Assembly: GCF_000982415.1 (NCBI RefSeq)
Contig: NZ_LANI01000020.1
Location: forward strand, 62,001-126,000
Reading direction: 5' to 3'
Origin: Kiloniella litopenaei
GTDB taxonomy: Bacteria; Pseudomonadota; Alphaproteobacteria; Kiloniellales; Kiloniellaceae
Length of the DNA: 64,000 bases
Under the pieces are notes generated by a model. It did no database searches and was not told where the DNA came from. It saw only the letters and a list, made by a program, of their open reading frames with translations. The translations under genes and the position numbers were made by a program. Shown here piece by piece: positions 37,934 through 46,838 of this stretch; position 1 is the stretch's first letter; every line of letters begins with the position of its first letter.

Positions 37934-39109
37934 TTAGCGCTCCACGAGTTGGAATTTGTTATTGGCAATATTCATCAGCAAGGAAATGATCAGGTTGATA
38001 CAGAGATAAATACCCATCCAAATCGCGATCACCTCTATGGCCTGTCCGTTCTGGCCTATCATGGTTCCCCCAACGGACACCATATCTGGGAAACCAATGG
38101 CTATGGCCAGAGAGCTGTCTTTGACCAAGCTTGCATAATCATTGGTCGTTGAAGGAATTACCGTACGAAGGGCTTGGGGGAGAACGACATCACGCATGGT
38201 TCGCTCTGGTGATAATCCCAGTGCTGTCGCGGCTTCTCGCTGACCTTTTTGAACGGAAACGATGCCGCTGCGGACATTCTCGGCAATAAAGGCTCCCCGG
38301 TAGAGGACCAACCCAAAAACCAAAGCGGCAAATTCGGGACGGAAGACCCAGCCTCCTTTAAAATTAAAACCTTTAAGCTCTGGTACTTCCCAAGTCAGGA
38401 CGTCGCTAAAAGTCGCTTGAATAATCACTGGTGGAATGATGATGAGAGCCAAGGAAATCCATATTGTCGGAAAACTTTTTCCTGTTATGTCTAGGGTTTT
38501 CTTCGCCCATTTAAGAAAAAAAACTGTTCCGACAATGCCTAAGCCAAGAGCAATCATCAGGTAGATAAAGTTTTCGCCGGCTATAGGACGGGGAACAAAG
38601 ATTCCTCTTTGACTAAGGAAACCATCGGGTATGAATTCAATCGCTTGTTTGACAGACGGCAGACCGACCAGAACGACACCGTAAACAAACAAAAGAATTA
38701 AAAGAACGGGGATATTACGCATCACCTCAACATAAACCTCGGCCATCCGGGCAATCAGAGGATTACCGGATACCTGGGCAACCCCCATAACGATCCCCAG
38801 GATAGTTGCAAAGATAATGCAGAGGATTGCCGCAAAAAAGGTGTTTATGATACCGACCAGAAGGGCTCGTCCGTAAGTATCAGACGGGCTATAGGAAATC
38901 AGGGAATCACCAATGGGAAAGCCTGCTTCTTGGGAAAGAAAGGAAAATCCGGATTCAATGTGGCGTGCTTCGAGGTTTTCCTGGGTTGCGAGTAGAAGAT
39001 AATAAGCACATGCAATGACTATTCCTGCTGTCAGTGTTTGATAGAAACAGGACAATAAATTGCGATAGGAAAACAGCCCACCAAGGCGCGCGCTGGTAGA
39101 TTTCGACAT
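37934..39109 (-). CDS. aapQ: General L-amino acid ABC transporter permease AapQ
   Basis: The 391-residue permease has an N-terminal membrane helix, a long periplasmic insert and a HisQ-type core with the EAA loop (VQKGQREAATALGLSPERTMR). The large N-terminal insert distinguishes Aap/Bzt permeases from ordinary histidine/glutamine permeases. It is the first permease gene after aapJ, from which it is separated by 182 bp containing a strong hairpin. Confidence 0.92.
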   Translation of the reverse strand: MSKSTSARLGGLFSYRNLLSCFYQTLTAGIVIACAYYLLLATQENLEARHIESGFSFLSQEAGFPIGDSLISYSPSDTYGRALLVGIINTFFAAILCIIFATILGIVMGVAQVSGNPLIARMAEVYVEVMRNIPVLLILLFVYGVVLVGLPSVKQAIEFIPDGFLSQRGIFVPRPIAGENFIYLMIALGLGIVGTVFFLKWAKKTLDITGKSFPTIWISLALIIIPPVIIQATFSDVLTWEVPELKGFNFKGGWVFRPEFAALVFGLVLYRGAFIAENVRSGIVSVQKGQREAATALGLSPERTMRDVVLPQALRTVIPSTTNDYASLVKDSSLAIAIGFPDMVSVGGTMIGQNGQAIEVIAIWMGIYLCINLIISLLMNIANNKFQLVER

Positions 39110-39207
39110 TGTTTAACCTTTGGTCGGAAGGATGATCAAGAAGGATGGGGTAAAAGCAGTGCTTTTAACGACCGCATTACTTGGGCGGTGGATCCTCTTG
39201 TTCGTGT

Positions 39208-39246
39208 GGCAAGAGTAGCCACTGGTCGGTGAAAACTACTCTTGCC
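39208..39246 (-). terminator. Strong hairpin between aapJ and aapQ
   Basis: GGCAAGAGTAG at 39208-39218 pairs perfectly over 11 bp with CTACTCTTGCC at 39236-39246. It lies 45 bp after the aapJ stop. Such intercistronic hairpins after binding-protein genes usually stabilise the upstream message or partly terminate, giving more binding protein than permease. Confidence 0.7.
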
Positions 39247-39291
39247 GTTTATTGCTTTGAACGAACCGTACAAGTCAAAGCAAAAGGGAGA

Positions 39292-40323
39292 TTAACGTAG
39301 CGGTGCTACATACATAAGACCACCGTCTTGCCATAATGCGTTGGTACCGCGTGGCAAGTTGAGTGGGCTGTCTTTGCCAAGATTGCGATCAAAGATTTCA
39401 CCGTAGTTACCCACTGCGGTGATTGCTTTAACCATCCAGTCGTTTTCCAATCCGATATAGCTGCCGTATTCACCTGAAGCACCGAGCATGCGCTGTACTG
39501 TTGGGTTGTTGCGTTGTGCTTCACCCAGATCGGAAACGTTCTTTTGGGTAACACCTAGCTCTTCAGCAGTAATCAAACCATTGATTGTCCAGGTTACAAG
39601 GTCTTTCCATTGATTGTCGCCATGCTTTACCAACGGAGAAAGAGGCTCTTTGGAAATGATTTCCGGCAGAAGCACATGAGCACTTGGGTCAGGCATTGTC
39701 GTTCTGAAAGAGGCTAGCTGACTGTTATCTGTTGTCAGTGCGTCACAACGGCCCGAACGGTACGCGTTTACAGCTTCTTTTTTACCTTCGAAAACAACAG
39801 GTTCGAAGTTCAGGCTGTTGGCGCGGGCAAAGTCGGCAAGATTGAGTTCTGTTGTGGTTCCTGATGTTACACAAACGGTTGCACCATCAAGTTCTTTGGC
39901 ACTACTTACACCGAGATCTTTACGGGTCATGAAGCCTTGGCCGTCATAGAAAACGATAGTGGTGAAATCGACACCTTCTTTGGTATCACGTTTCATTGTC
40001 CAGGTTGTGGTCCGGGATGTCAGGTCGACCTGTCCTGTGACGACAGCGAGAATTTTTTGTTTTGAGGCAAGTGGCACAAACTTGATTTTGTCACTTTCGC
40101 CAAAAATTGCAGCGGATACTGCACGACACATATCGACGTCTAGTCCTGACCAGACACCATCAGAGTTCGGGTTAGAAAAGCCGGGAACGCCTTCACTGAC
40201 GCCACAGTTGATATGCCCACGTGCTTTTACATCATCCAGTGTTCCTGCACTGGCCTGGGTCACAAAAAGGGCAAGACTGGCAGCCATTAAGCCAGAGATT
40301 TTTTTTGCAGTTAATTTTTTCAT
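39292..40323 (-). CDS. aapJ: General L-amino acid-binding periplasmic protein AapJ
   Basis: The 343-residue precursor starts with a signal peptide (ATG 40323, cleavage after QASA) preceded by AGAGG. Mature features are LDDVKARGHINCGVSEG, GLDVDMCRAVSAAIFG, DLTSRTTTWTMKRD and CVTSGTTTELNLAD, ending in VGNYGEIFDRNLG and GGLMYVAPLR. These are typical of the Aap/Bzt binding protein family, which captures a wide range of L-amino acids. The frame is also open from 40365, but that adds non-signal residues. It is the first gene of the operon and diverges from a second, damaged aapJ-like gene. Confidence 0.94.
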   Translation of the reverse strand: MKKLTAKKISGLMAASLALFVTQASAGTLDDVKARGHINCGVSEGVPGFSNPNSDGVWSGLDVDMCRAVSAAIFGESDKIKFVPLASKQKILAVVTGQVDLTSRTTTWTMKRDTKEGVDFTTIVFYDGQGFMTRKDLGVSSAKELDGATVCVTSGTTTELNLADFARANSLNFEPVVFEGKKEAVNAYRSGRCDALTTDNSQLASFRTTMPDPSAHVLLPEIISKEPLSPLVKHGDNQWKDLVTWTINGLITAEELGVTQKNVSDLGEAQRNNPTVQRMLGASGEYGSYIGLENDWMVKAITAVGNYGEIFDRNLGKDSPLNLPRGTNALWQDGGLMYVAPLR

Positions 40324-40475
40324 TGAACGCCTCTGTATTAAAAATTCCTGTTCGACACAGCACATGAATTTTTTCTTCTCTTAACTTACGGAGAATGTTT
40401 TTTGTTGGCCGTGTTGATCCAATCATTCCGCAAAAAAGCGGGGGTCCGCAATTGGACAGAGGTATTGGATAGAGG

Positions 40476-40521
40476 GACTAAAGTCGTAATCTTTAGGGTT
40501 ATTTATAAGACTAAAGTCGTA
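40476..40521. promoter_or_regulatory. Twin 13-bp GACTAAAGTCGTA repeats in the divergent aapJ region
   Basis: GACTAAAGTCGTA occurs at 40476-40488 and 40509-40521, same orientation, 33 bp apart (three helical turns). Each contains the near-palindrome GACT-AA-AGTC. The second copy lies about one promoter length upstream of TATATT at 40530-40535, a possible -10 for the plus-strand aapJ-like gene. The arrangement suits an activator dimer pair, for example a response regulator. Confidence 0.6.
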
Positions 40522-40591
40522 CACCGCTGTATATTCAGAGGGGCTTTGATATAGTCATTTCACGGGGGAACTTATTCAAGGATGCTAGACC

Positions 40592-41615
40592 GTGTTTAAA
40601 GAAAGATTTTTCCATTCTGCGGCCTTTCTCCTTATCTTGGGGCTGAGCTTGTTTACCGAGAGGGTTTCAGCTTCAACCCTTGAGAAGGTTAAAGAGCGGG
40701 GGTATCTGACCTGCGGTGTTGGGGAGCATGATTTTGGGTTTGCCCAGCGTGATATTCAGGGTAAGTGGCATGGATTTGACGTAGATTTCTGTCGGGCAGT
40801 GGCCACGGCTACCTTGGGTGATCCCACGGCGGTTCGTTTTGTTCCTGTTGATAGCCAAAATCGTATCACCACTTTGCTAGAGGGCGAAATAGATCTGTTA
40901 ACCAGAACAACAACCTGGACCTTAGGCCGGGATGCTGCGATGGAAATTAATTTCACACGAATTACGCTCTACGAAGTTCAGGGGGTTCTTGCCAGGTCAG
41001 AGCTTGGTATCACGCAGTTGAACGAGGCCCAGGCGGGGACGATTTGCGTGAATTCAGGCACAACCAGTGCGCTTAATCTGGCCGATTATCTCAAACGTAA
41101 TCAGTCAAATTTGAAGATGCTTGTGTTGGAAACTCAACAGGGAAGATGGGATGCTTTTTTTAACGGTCGATGTGACCTTATGACATCGGATCGAATTGAC
41201 CTGCAGGCTGGTGCGGCCATTTTGGCACCAAATTTGGATGACTATGTCATATTACCAGATGTCATTTCAAAAGAGCCTTTGGCACCTGCTGTTCGAAATG
41301 ACGATGATCAATGGTTTGATATCGTAAAGTGGGTAATTAATACGACGATTGCCGGCGAGGAATTCGGCATATCTTCTCAGAATTTTGTCGCCAAGAAAGA
41401 GGAGCTTCCTCCCCAAGCTTCCCGGTTGTTTAGTGATAATAATGAATTGGGTAAAGCATTAGGGCTTGATACGGGGTGGGCAAGCAGTGGATGTCGGTAA
41501 TTATGGAGAGATCTTTAATCGAAACCTAGGAGAGAATTCACAATTTAAAATAGAGCGCGGTTTGAACAATATCTGGACCAATGGCGGCCTTATGTATGCT
41601 TTACCTGCACGATAA
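40592..41615 (+). pseudogene. Second AapJ-like binding protein, frameshifted near the 3' end
   Basis: The first 302 codons (40592-41500) encode an exported Aap-type amino-acid-binding protein. It has a signal peptide ending VSAS, LEKVKERGYLTCGVGE, GFDVDFCRAVATATLG, LLTRTTTWTLGRD and CVNSGTTSALNLAD. The frame then leaves the family at GLDTGWA and stops at 41498-41500. The expected ending (VGNYGEIFNRNLG ... WTNGGLMYALPAR) continues in another frame from about 41484 to a stop at 41613-41615. Against AapJ, roughly 5-8 bases are missing at the junction. It could be a pseudogene, a protein lacking its last 40 residues, or a sequencing error. A sensor kinase gene follows 18 bp later. Confidence 0.8.
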
Positions 41616-41633
41616 TGCCAGGGTAGATCTGGG

Positions 41634-43922
41634 ATGAGCATTTCTAATGATGAGAAAGTAAACTTTTCAGGACCCAGAATTGTTACGCGGGTGCTGGCTA
41701 GTTTAAGCTGTATGGTGATTTTAATTGCAGGGGCAAGTCTTGTTTCTCTTTATTCTTTCCATGAATTACGAAAAGGTCTGACTGATTTCACCAGCAATGA
41801 TTTACCCAAAGTGGTTGCTGGGGCTAAGTTGAACCAGATTTCTGCTAATTTGGCATCCTTTGCACCAACGTTACTGGAAACAAATAGTAAAGGTACTCGA
41901 CAGGCGGTTCTTTTGCGAGTGGCTGACCAAGAAGCTTGGTTAGAGGAGATACTTGCAGAGCTTCAATCTGGGCAATCTCAAGAAGATGTTCAGCAATTTC
42001 GAGAGCTAAAAGGAATACTGGTAGAAAATCTGCATACCGTTGCAGAGTTGGTCAGGCTGAGGGCGTTGAATACGATAGAGACAAAGCGGATATTTAATGA
42101 AATTTCTAATCTGAATAAAGATCTGTTTGCTTTTCGTGCCCAGTTTTCCCAAGGGGGGAGTGAAGATATTTATCAAATCTGGCATAATTCTTTTGCATCT
42201 TCTCTTTTGTTGATTCCGATTGCCGCAGCCAGTGACTTCCCTCTGGATTTAAAAAAATTTGAAACAACCATCCTCAAGAACTTAACAAAAATTATCCAGC
42301 TATCGAACACTTTTCCCCGGGGTGCTCAATCAGACGCTGAAAAACTAATACGAAATTTGCAGATGTTAGCTCTGGGAGAGAGGGGGATTATTGCGTTAAA
42401 AAACAGATCTTTTGAACTTGATGATTTGGTGGAAGGCACTGTCAGCCAGAATAAAATTGTAGCTGATCGTTTTGTGGCATCAGCGTCAAATTTAACCCGT
42501 AAATTACAAAACAATATTTTGGATCGAAGTGAACAGCTTGATCATACGGCACAGGATCGTAGCACTTATTTTTTGCTTATGTCTCTTTTAAGCTCTGTGG
42601 CGGCAATTCTTGTTTTTTTACATATTAACAAGTCGGTTGTTCAGCGGTTGGCTAATCTAAACCGAACAATGATCTCTCATGCCTCGGGACAACGCCCACC
42701 AATTGTAAGTTCTGGGAATGATGAGATAACTGACATGACCAAGGCTTTTAAGTTTTTTGTGGATGTTATTGAAAGACGCGAAGAGGAATTAGAAGAAGCC
42801 AAAGACATAGCTGTCCGAGCTGATCAGGCCAAATCCCGTTTTCTTGCAGCAGCAAGCCACGATCTTCGTCAACCACTTCATGCAATCAGCCTTTTTGTCG
42901 CAACCTTGTTGGACCGAAATTCCAATAAAACAGAAAATCCTGTTTTAAAAAACATTGGAAGATCGGTTGAACATATGAATGATCTGTTTGAATCGATTCT
43001 TGATTATTCCCAGTTGGAAACAGAAGAGTTTGCCGTTGAGCTTCGCACCTTTGGTCTAAAAAACCTCTTTTCTGCTTTAGAGACTGATTTTGCGATACTT
43101 GCAAAAGAGAAAGGCTTGAATCTTACAATTGAGGGAAGTGAACTTTTTGTTAAAAGTGAACCGCTTTTATTGGATCGTATTTTACGAAACCTGCTGTCTA
43201 ATGCCGTTCGTTATACGCAAAAAGGGGGGATTCAACTTAAGGCGGTATCTAAGTCACCTGGCGTGATAATTAGCGTTCAAGATAGTGGCCGTGGTATTGA
43301 GAAAGAGCAACAACAGCAGATTTTTCAAGAATTTTACCGTAATGGTGATAAATCTGAAAAGGGACTTGGTTTGGGGTTGGCTATCGCTCAACAGATGGCC
43401 GTTTTGTTAGAGACACAAATAAACTTGTCATCGGAAATTGGCAAAGGTTCTTGCTTTAGCATTGAGGTAGCCGAGGCAAGTGTGTCCATGTCTTTGGAGC
43501 AAAATATTTCTCTTTCAGAAAACACAATAAGTGAGAATGTTTTGCAGGATCAAACGATTGTTTTTCTTGATGATAACCCTCAAATTATTATGGCTATGAC
43601 GGGGCTACTTGAAAAATGGGGGTGCAAGGTTTTTGCGACGCAAAGTAGCGAGGAACTAAACAGATTTTTAACTACAGCGGAAATACAGCCCCTTGCCTAT
43701 GTTGTTGATTATGAGTTGGAGAGTGACATAACTGGTTTGGATATTTTGGACTCTTTACTTCAGGAAAAAGATCGCGGGCGAGGAATAATTTTGACAGGTA
43801 ACACAGACCCAGAAATTGAAGCTGTTACAAAAAGAAAGGGTTACAGTTATTATAATAAGCCAATACGTCCTGCAAAGTTAGCTGCATTTTTGAGATATTT
43901 GGCAAGACGCTATAATTTTTAA
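41634..43922 (+). CDS. Hybrid sensor histidine kinase with periplasmic domain
   Basis: The 762-residue protein has membrane helices near residues 20-42 and 310-330 flanking a helical periplasmic domain of about 270 residues, then a HAMP-like linker. The HisKA/HATPase core has FLAAASHDLRQPLHA (phospho-His about 409), NLLSNAVRYT (N box), DSGRGI and GLGLGLAIAQQMA (G boxes). A C-terminal receiver has D646/D647, phospho-acceptor D692 and K in NKPIRP. The topology resembles TorS, a kinase that reads a periplasmic binding protein. Its gene directly follows an aapJ-like binding protein gene, suggesting amino-acid sensing. A hybrid of this kind needs an Hpt or a separate response regulator. Candidates in the window are at 56780 and 34371. 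Confidence 0.9.
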   Translation: MSISNDEKVNFSGPRIVTRVLASLSCMVILIAGASLVSLYSFHELRKGLTDFTSNDLPKVVAGAKLNQISANLASFAPTLLETNSKGTRQAVLLRVADQEAWLEEILAELQSGQSQEDVQQFRELKGILVENLHTVAELVRLRALNTIETKRIFNEISNLNKDLFAFRAQFSQGGSEDIYQIWHNSFASSLLLIPIAAASDFPLDLKKFETTILKNLTKIIQLSNTFPRGAQSDAEKLIRNLQMLALGERGIIALKNRSFELDDLVEGTVSQNKIVADRFVASASNLTRKLQNNILDRSEQLDHTAQDRSTYFLLMSLLSSVAAILVFLHINKSVVQRLANLNRTMISHASGQRPPIVSSGNDEITDMTKAFKFFVDVIERREEELEEAKDIAVRADQAKSRFLAAASHDLRQPLHAISLFVATLLDRNSNKTENPVLKNIGRSVEHMNDLFESILDYSQLETEEFAVELRTFGLKNLFSALETDFAILAKEKGLNLTIEGSELFVKSEPLLLDRILRNLLSNAVRYTQKGGIQLKAVSKSPGVIISVQDSGRGIEKEQQQQIFQEFYRNGDKSEKGLGLGLAIAQQMAVLLETQINLSSEIGKGSCFSIEVAEASVSMSLEQNISLSENTISENVLQDQTIVFLDDNPQIIMAMTGLLEKWGCKVFATQSSEELNRFLTTAEIQPLAYVVDYELESDITGLDILDSLLQEKDRGRGIILTGNTDPEIEAVTKRKGYSYYNKPIRPAKLAAFLRYLARRYNF

Positions 43923-43998
43923 CTTAGAAATATAATTCTACATATAAGTTTATTGTGCGTAATCGTGAGATTTTTAAATTCATCGTCATATTGAATTA

Positions 43999-44199
43999 GG
44001 GGCTGACATAGATAACTGAAAAAAGTTATTTATGTCATATGGTTAAGGTTGATCTAAGGTCTCGTCTTCCTATAAATATTCAAAAAGAGCTTATCAAATA
44101 TTTCTGTGCAGGTTCGGCAGGTGAATTATCCTGTGTAAATCGCAACACAGCTGCACTGTTTTTTTATAAGCTAAATTAACTCTTATCTATGTCAGTTCC
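43999..44199. mobile_element. 201-bp deleted insertion sequence, IS1595/IS1016-like, MITE-like
   Basis: The two ends are inverted repeats. The left end reads GGGGCTGACATAGATAAC from 43999, and the right end, read inward on the other strand from 44199, is GGAACTGACATAGATAAG. Between them is a 46-codon ORF resembling the N-terminal domain of IS1595-group transposases. The left end is also followed by an inverted partial copy (GACATAGATAAC ... GTTATTTATGTC, 44004-44035) that makes a 12-bp hairpin. No clear 8-bp target duplication flanks the ends, so it is old or was rearranged. Confidence 0.7.
44039..44179 (+). pseudogene. Transposase N-terminal fragment (IS1595-like)
   Basis: The 46-residue ORF contains LPINIQKELIKYFCAGSAGE followed by a stretch ending in VNRNTAALFFYKL. 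This has the form of the N-terminal helix-turn-helix of IS1595/IS1016-type transposases (KQ.ELI.YFVAG.TA...AE..GVNRNTA..YFH.LR). The frame stops right after that domain, so the catalytic DDE part is deleted. It cannot be an active transposase. It might still bind the element ends if translated. Confidence 0.65.
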
Positions 44200-44334
44200 T
44201 ATTTTTTATGATTTGAAAGGCGTTATATATTTTTTGTTAACTATCTTTTTTACCTTTCTCTGTTATAGCTCTAGAACAGTATTCATATTTTGTGTTGTGA
44301 AGGCCGGGGGGCCTGTTCTCGGGTTGAGGAAGTA

Positions 44335-46362
44335 ATGCCTGCTCATATCAAGGAAATTGCCAATGAATTGGCGCATCTACAACAGCCTGTAGAGTTTGAG
44401 GACAAGTTTCGGTTGTTGCCTGCGGAACGTCTGCCCGAATTGCAATCGCCGGGAACGCTGGCAATTGCGGCCGCTAGTCTTAAGGGGAACAATTCTCTTT
44501 TTGCATTAATTTGTCAGAAAGAAGCCGCACCGCGTTTTTCTATGATCAGGTTAATGAGCAGGGTCGCCTGTCCAGTTATGATGACACCTGTGGGTTCCGG
44601 AACTGTTGTCTTTCCCGAAGATAACGTACGTCGTTTTGTTCTGGTATATGAACGACCATCTGGGAAACCTCTCATACCAGAAGCAGGTCATCCAGTTCCG
44701 AAAATAGACGAAGAAAAAATTATCGGTGGGGTCATACATAATTTATTGCCAGCCCTCAGGGAACTTTCTTCCCGAACACTGATGCATCGTGCTATCCGCC
44801 CTGAGAATATCTTTATGTCATCAGATGGCAGGGCCATGTTGGGAGAATGCCTTTCAACTCCGGCGGCCTATGCGCAACCAGTATTATACGAACCGATTGA
44901 TTCAGGGATGGCGGCCCCCTCTGGGCGTGGTGATGGTGGCGTCCTTGATGATTTTTACTCGTTTGGTGTTCTTCTGGCTGAGCTTGCCATGGGGGGCTCT
45001 CTTCTCAAAGGGAAGTCTGACGAAGAGATTATTGAAGCTAAAATAAAGCTTGGATCTTATGGTGCTCTTGTAGGGCAAACGCGTGTGCCGCTGAAATTAA
45101 TGGAGCCCTTGCGCGGATTGTTAAGTGATGATCCATATGAACGCTGGTCAATGCAAGACATTGAAATGTGGGCGAATGGTCGTCACCTAAGCCCCAAGCA
45201 GGTTCCTTTGCCCCCAAAGGCTGTCAGATCGATTTCATTTGCTGGTAAAGATTACCTGACAGCACCAATGCTTGCGAATGCGATGAGATTGAACTGGTCT
45301 GAAAGCAAAGCACTTATTCAATCTGATCATCTTGATTCTTGGGTTAGACGTGCACTTTCAAATGATGATATGGGCGACCTTATTGTCCTCGCAGAACGGA
45401 CTTCTCATGCCTTGGCGACAACGGGTAGTGGAGAGGACAGGGCTGTGTCTGCCTCTATTATGGCATTAGACCCCACTGCGCCAATTATTTACAAGGATGT
45501 TGCCGTTCGCGTTGATGCCATTGCCCAAGCAATTGCATTGGAATTTTTTGAGCCCGGTAAAGTAGAGCAATTCCTTGATATTATCAGAATGAAATTATCA
45601 CAGGCTTGGGTGACCTCGCAAACGAGAACTAAGCCCGAATTTATTGCCATAATTAAACAGATTGAACACTTGGCCCAAAATGTAAAAAGCATGGTTCCGG
45701 GATATGGGATGGAGCGTGCCGTATATGCTGGTAACGAAGGATGGCCCTGTATGTCTCCGTTAGTGGGCGATCACTATGTTGACGATATAAAAAATCTGTT
45801 ACCTGCTTTGGAAAATATGGTTGCTTCGGGAAGGATAGAGGGTGCCCCAGTTGATAGGCACATCTTGGCCTTTGCCCTGAACCATATGCGTGGAAACTTT
45901 GATGCCTTACTAAAGCGTTTCGAAGATCCTTTTAATCGTGATGTTTATAACGGGGCGTCATTAAGAATTTTATCAGACATGCAAAAGCAGTTCGGTCCAG
46001 CTAGTTTACCTGCATTGTCGGCCCATATGGCGAACTTGTTGATCGATTCTGTTGAGAATTTTCATAATACGGCTTTCCGAAAACAATTGCGCGAAGCTGT
46101 TGATAACGCGACTGCAGAAGGTAAATTAACAACATTACAGTCGATTTTGGATAACTCTCAAATTAAGGACCAGGACCAAACAGGCTTTGATCAGGCACAA
46201 ATGATTTTCTCTAACCTAGAAGCGCAGGCGACGTGGCTTGAACAGGGGGGACTTGTTTCTGATGAGAATGTTAGACTTGTTAGTGACAAGACATCAGCGG
46301 TAATTTCTGGCGTGTGTTCCAGCTTGGCATTGGTCTTTATGACGATCGCCTGGGTTTTTTAG
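44335..46362 (+). CDS. Predicted membrane-anchored pseudokinase
   Basis: The 675-residue protein has an N-terminal protein-kinase-like region (about 30-285) with HRAIRPENIF (residues 151-160) where HRDxKPxN is expected, and LDDFYSFGVLLAELAMG for subdomain IX. The catalytic Asp of HRD is Ala, DFG is replaced by LGEC, and no VAIK lysine is evident, so phosphotransfer is unlikely. About 350 residues of helical sequence of no family known to me follow. A C-terminal hydrophobic helix (VISGVCSSLALVFMTIAWVF) would anchor it with the bulk in the cytoplasm. ATG 44335 is preceded by GAGGAAG. The gene begins 135 bp after the IS remnant and is followed after 8 bp by a small membrane protein. Confidence 0.75.
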   Translation: MPAHIKEIANELAHLQQPVEFEDKFRLLPAERLPELQSPGTLAIAAASLKGNNSLFALICQKEAAPRFSMIRLMSRVACPVMMTPVGSGTVVFPEDNVRRFVLVYERPSGKPLIPEAGHPVPKIDEEKIIGGVIHNLLPALRELSSRTLMHRAIRPENIFMSSDGRAMLGECLSTPAAYAQPVLYEPIDSGMAAPSGRGDGGVLDDFYSFGVLLAELAMGGSLLKGKSDEEIIEAKIKLGSYGALVGQTRVPLKLMEPLRGLLSDDPYERWSMQDIEMWANGRHLSPKQVPLPPKAVRSISFAGKDYLTAPMLANAMRLNWSESKALIQSDHLDSWVRRALSNDDMGDLIVLAERTSHALATTGSGEDRAVSASIMALDPTAPIIYKDVAVRVDAIAQAIALEFFEPGKVEQFLDIIRMKLSQAWVTSQTRTKPEFIAIIKQIEHLAQNVKSMVPGYGMERAVYAGNEGWPCMSPLVGDHYVDDIKNLLPALENMVASGRIEGAPVDRHILAFALNHMRGNFDALLKRFEDPFNRDVYNGASLRILSDMQKQFGPASLPALSAHMANLLIDSVENFHNTAFRKQLREAVDNATAEGKLTTLQSILDNSQIKDQDQTGFDQAQMIFSNLEAQATWLEQGGLVSDENVRLVSDKTSAVISGVCSSLALVFMTIAWVF

Positions 46363-46370
46363 AGGGAAAA

Positions 46371-46838
46371 ATGGGTCGGATACCTCTTCTTTTAATTATT
46401 CTTGTGCTGGCAGCAGTACTTATGCCATCGGCGATTTTGCTCGCTGTTTTAATGGTGCCCAGTCTGGTCGTCTATGTGATTGATCGTAATCCGCACCGCT
46501 ATTTTACAGTGACGATAAGTTTACCAAATTTTTGCGGTGTTCTTCCGCCTTTAATGGAGCTTTGGGAGCGTGGGCAGACATTTGATGGGGCTTTCAGTGC
46601 ACTTTCTGACCCATGGAATATGATGATTGCCTATGGTGCTGCTGGCTTGGGATGGGTTCTTTATCTGGGAACTCCGATCTTTGTGTCCAGCTATTTGAGC
46701 ATCTCGACGGACGGCAAGATCAAAGCTATTCGTCGTTATCAAGATGACTTGATCGATGCATGGGGAGACGGCGTTAAACAATCAGTTACTGTTGCTCCCG
46801 AAGAAGGGGTTGAACCCCAAGAGGAAGAAGTCAGTTAA
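46371..46838 (+). CDS. Small inner-membrane protein linked to the pseudokinase
   Basis: The 155-residue product has hydrophobic segments near 4-36 (one long or two short helices) and 90-112, with a hydrophilic middle. The C-terminus is acidic (PEEGVEPQEEEVS). AGAGGG precedes ATG 46371. I do not recognise the family. An 8-bp gap puts it in an operon with the pseudokinase, so the two membrane proteins may form a complex. The 3' end overlaps the convergent gene by 8 bp. Confidence 0.75.
   Translation: MGRIPLLLIILVLAAVLMPSAILLAVLMVPSLVVYVIDRNPHRYFTVTISLPNFCGVLPPLMELWERGQTFDGAFSALSDPWNMMIAYGAAGLGWVLYLGTPIFVSSYLSISTDGKIKAIRRYQDDLIDAWGDGVKQSVTVAPEEGVEPQEEEVS

Noticed and set aside
43999-44206. Eight-base target duplication around the IS remnant
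   Set aside because: The flanks TTGAATTA and TATTTTTT do not match, so a recent simple insertion cannot be claimed.
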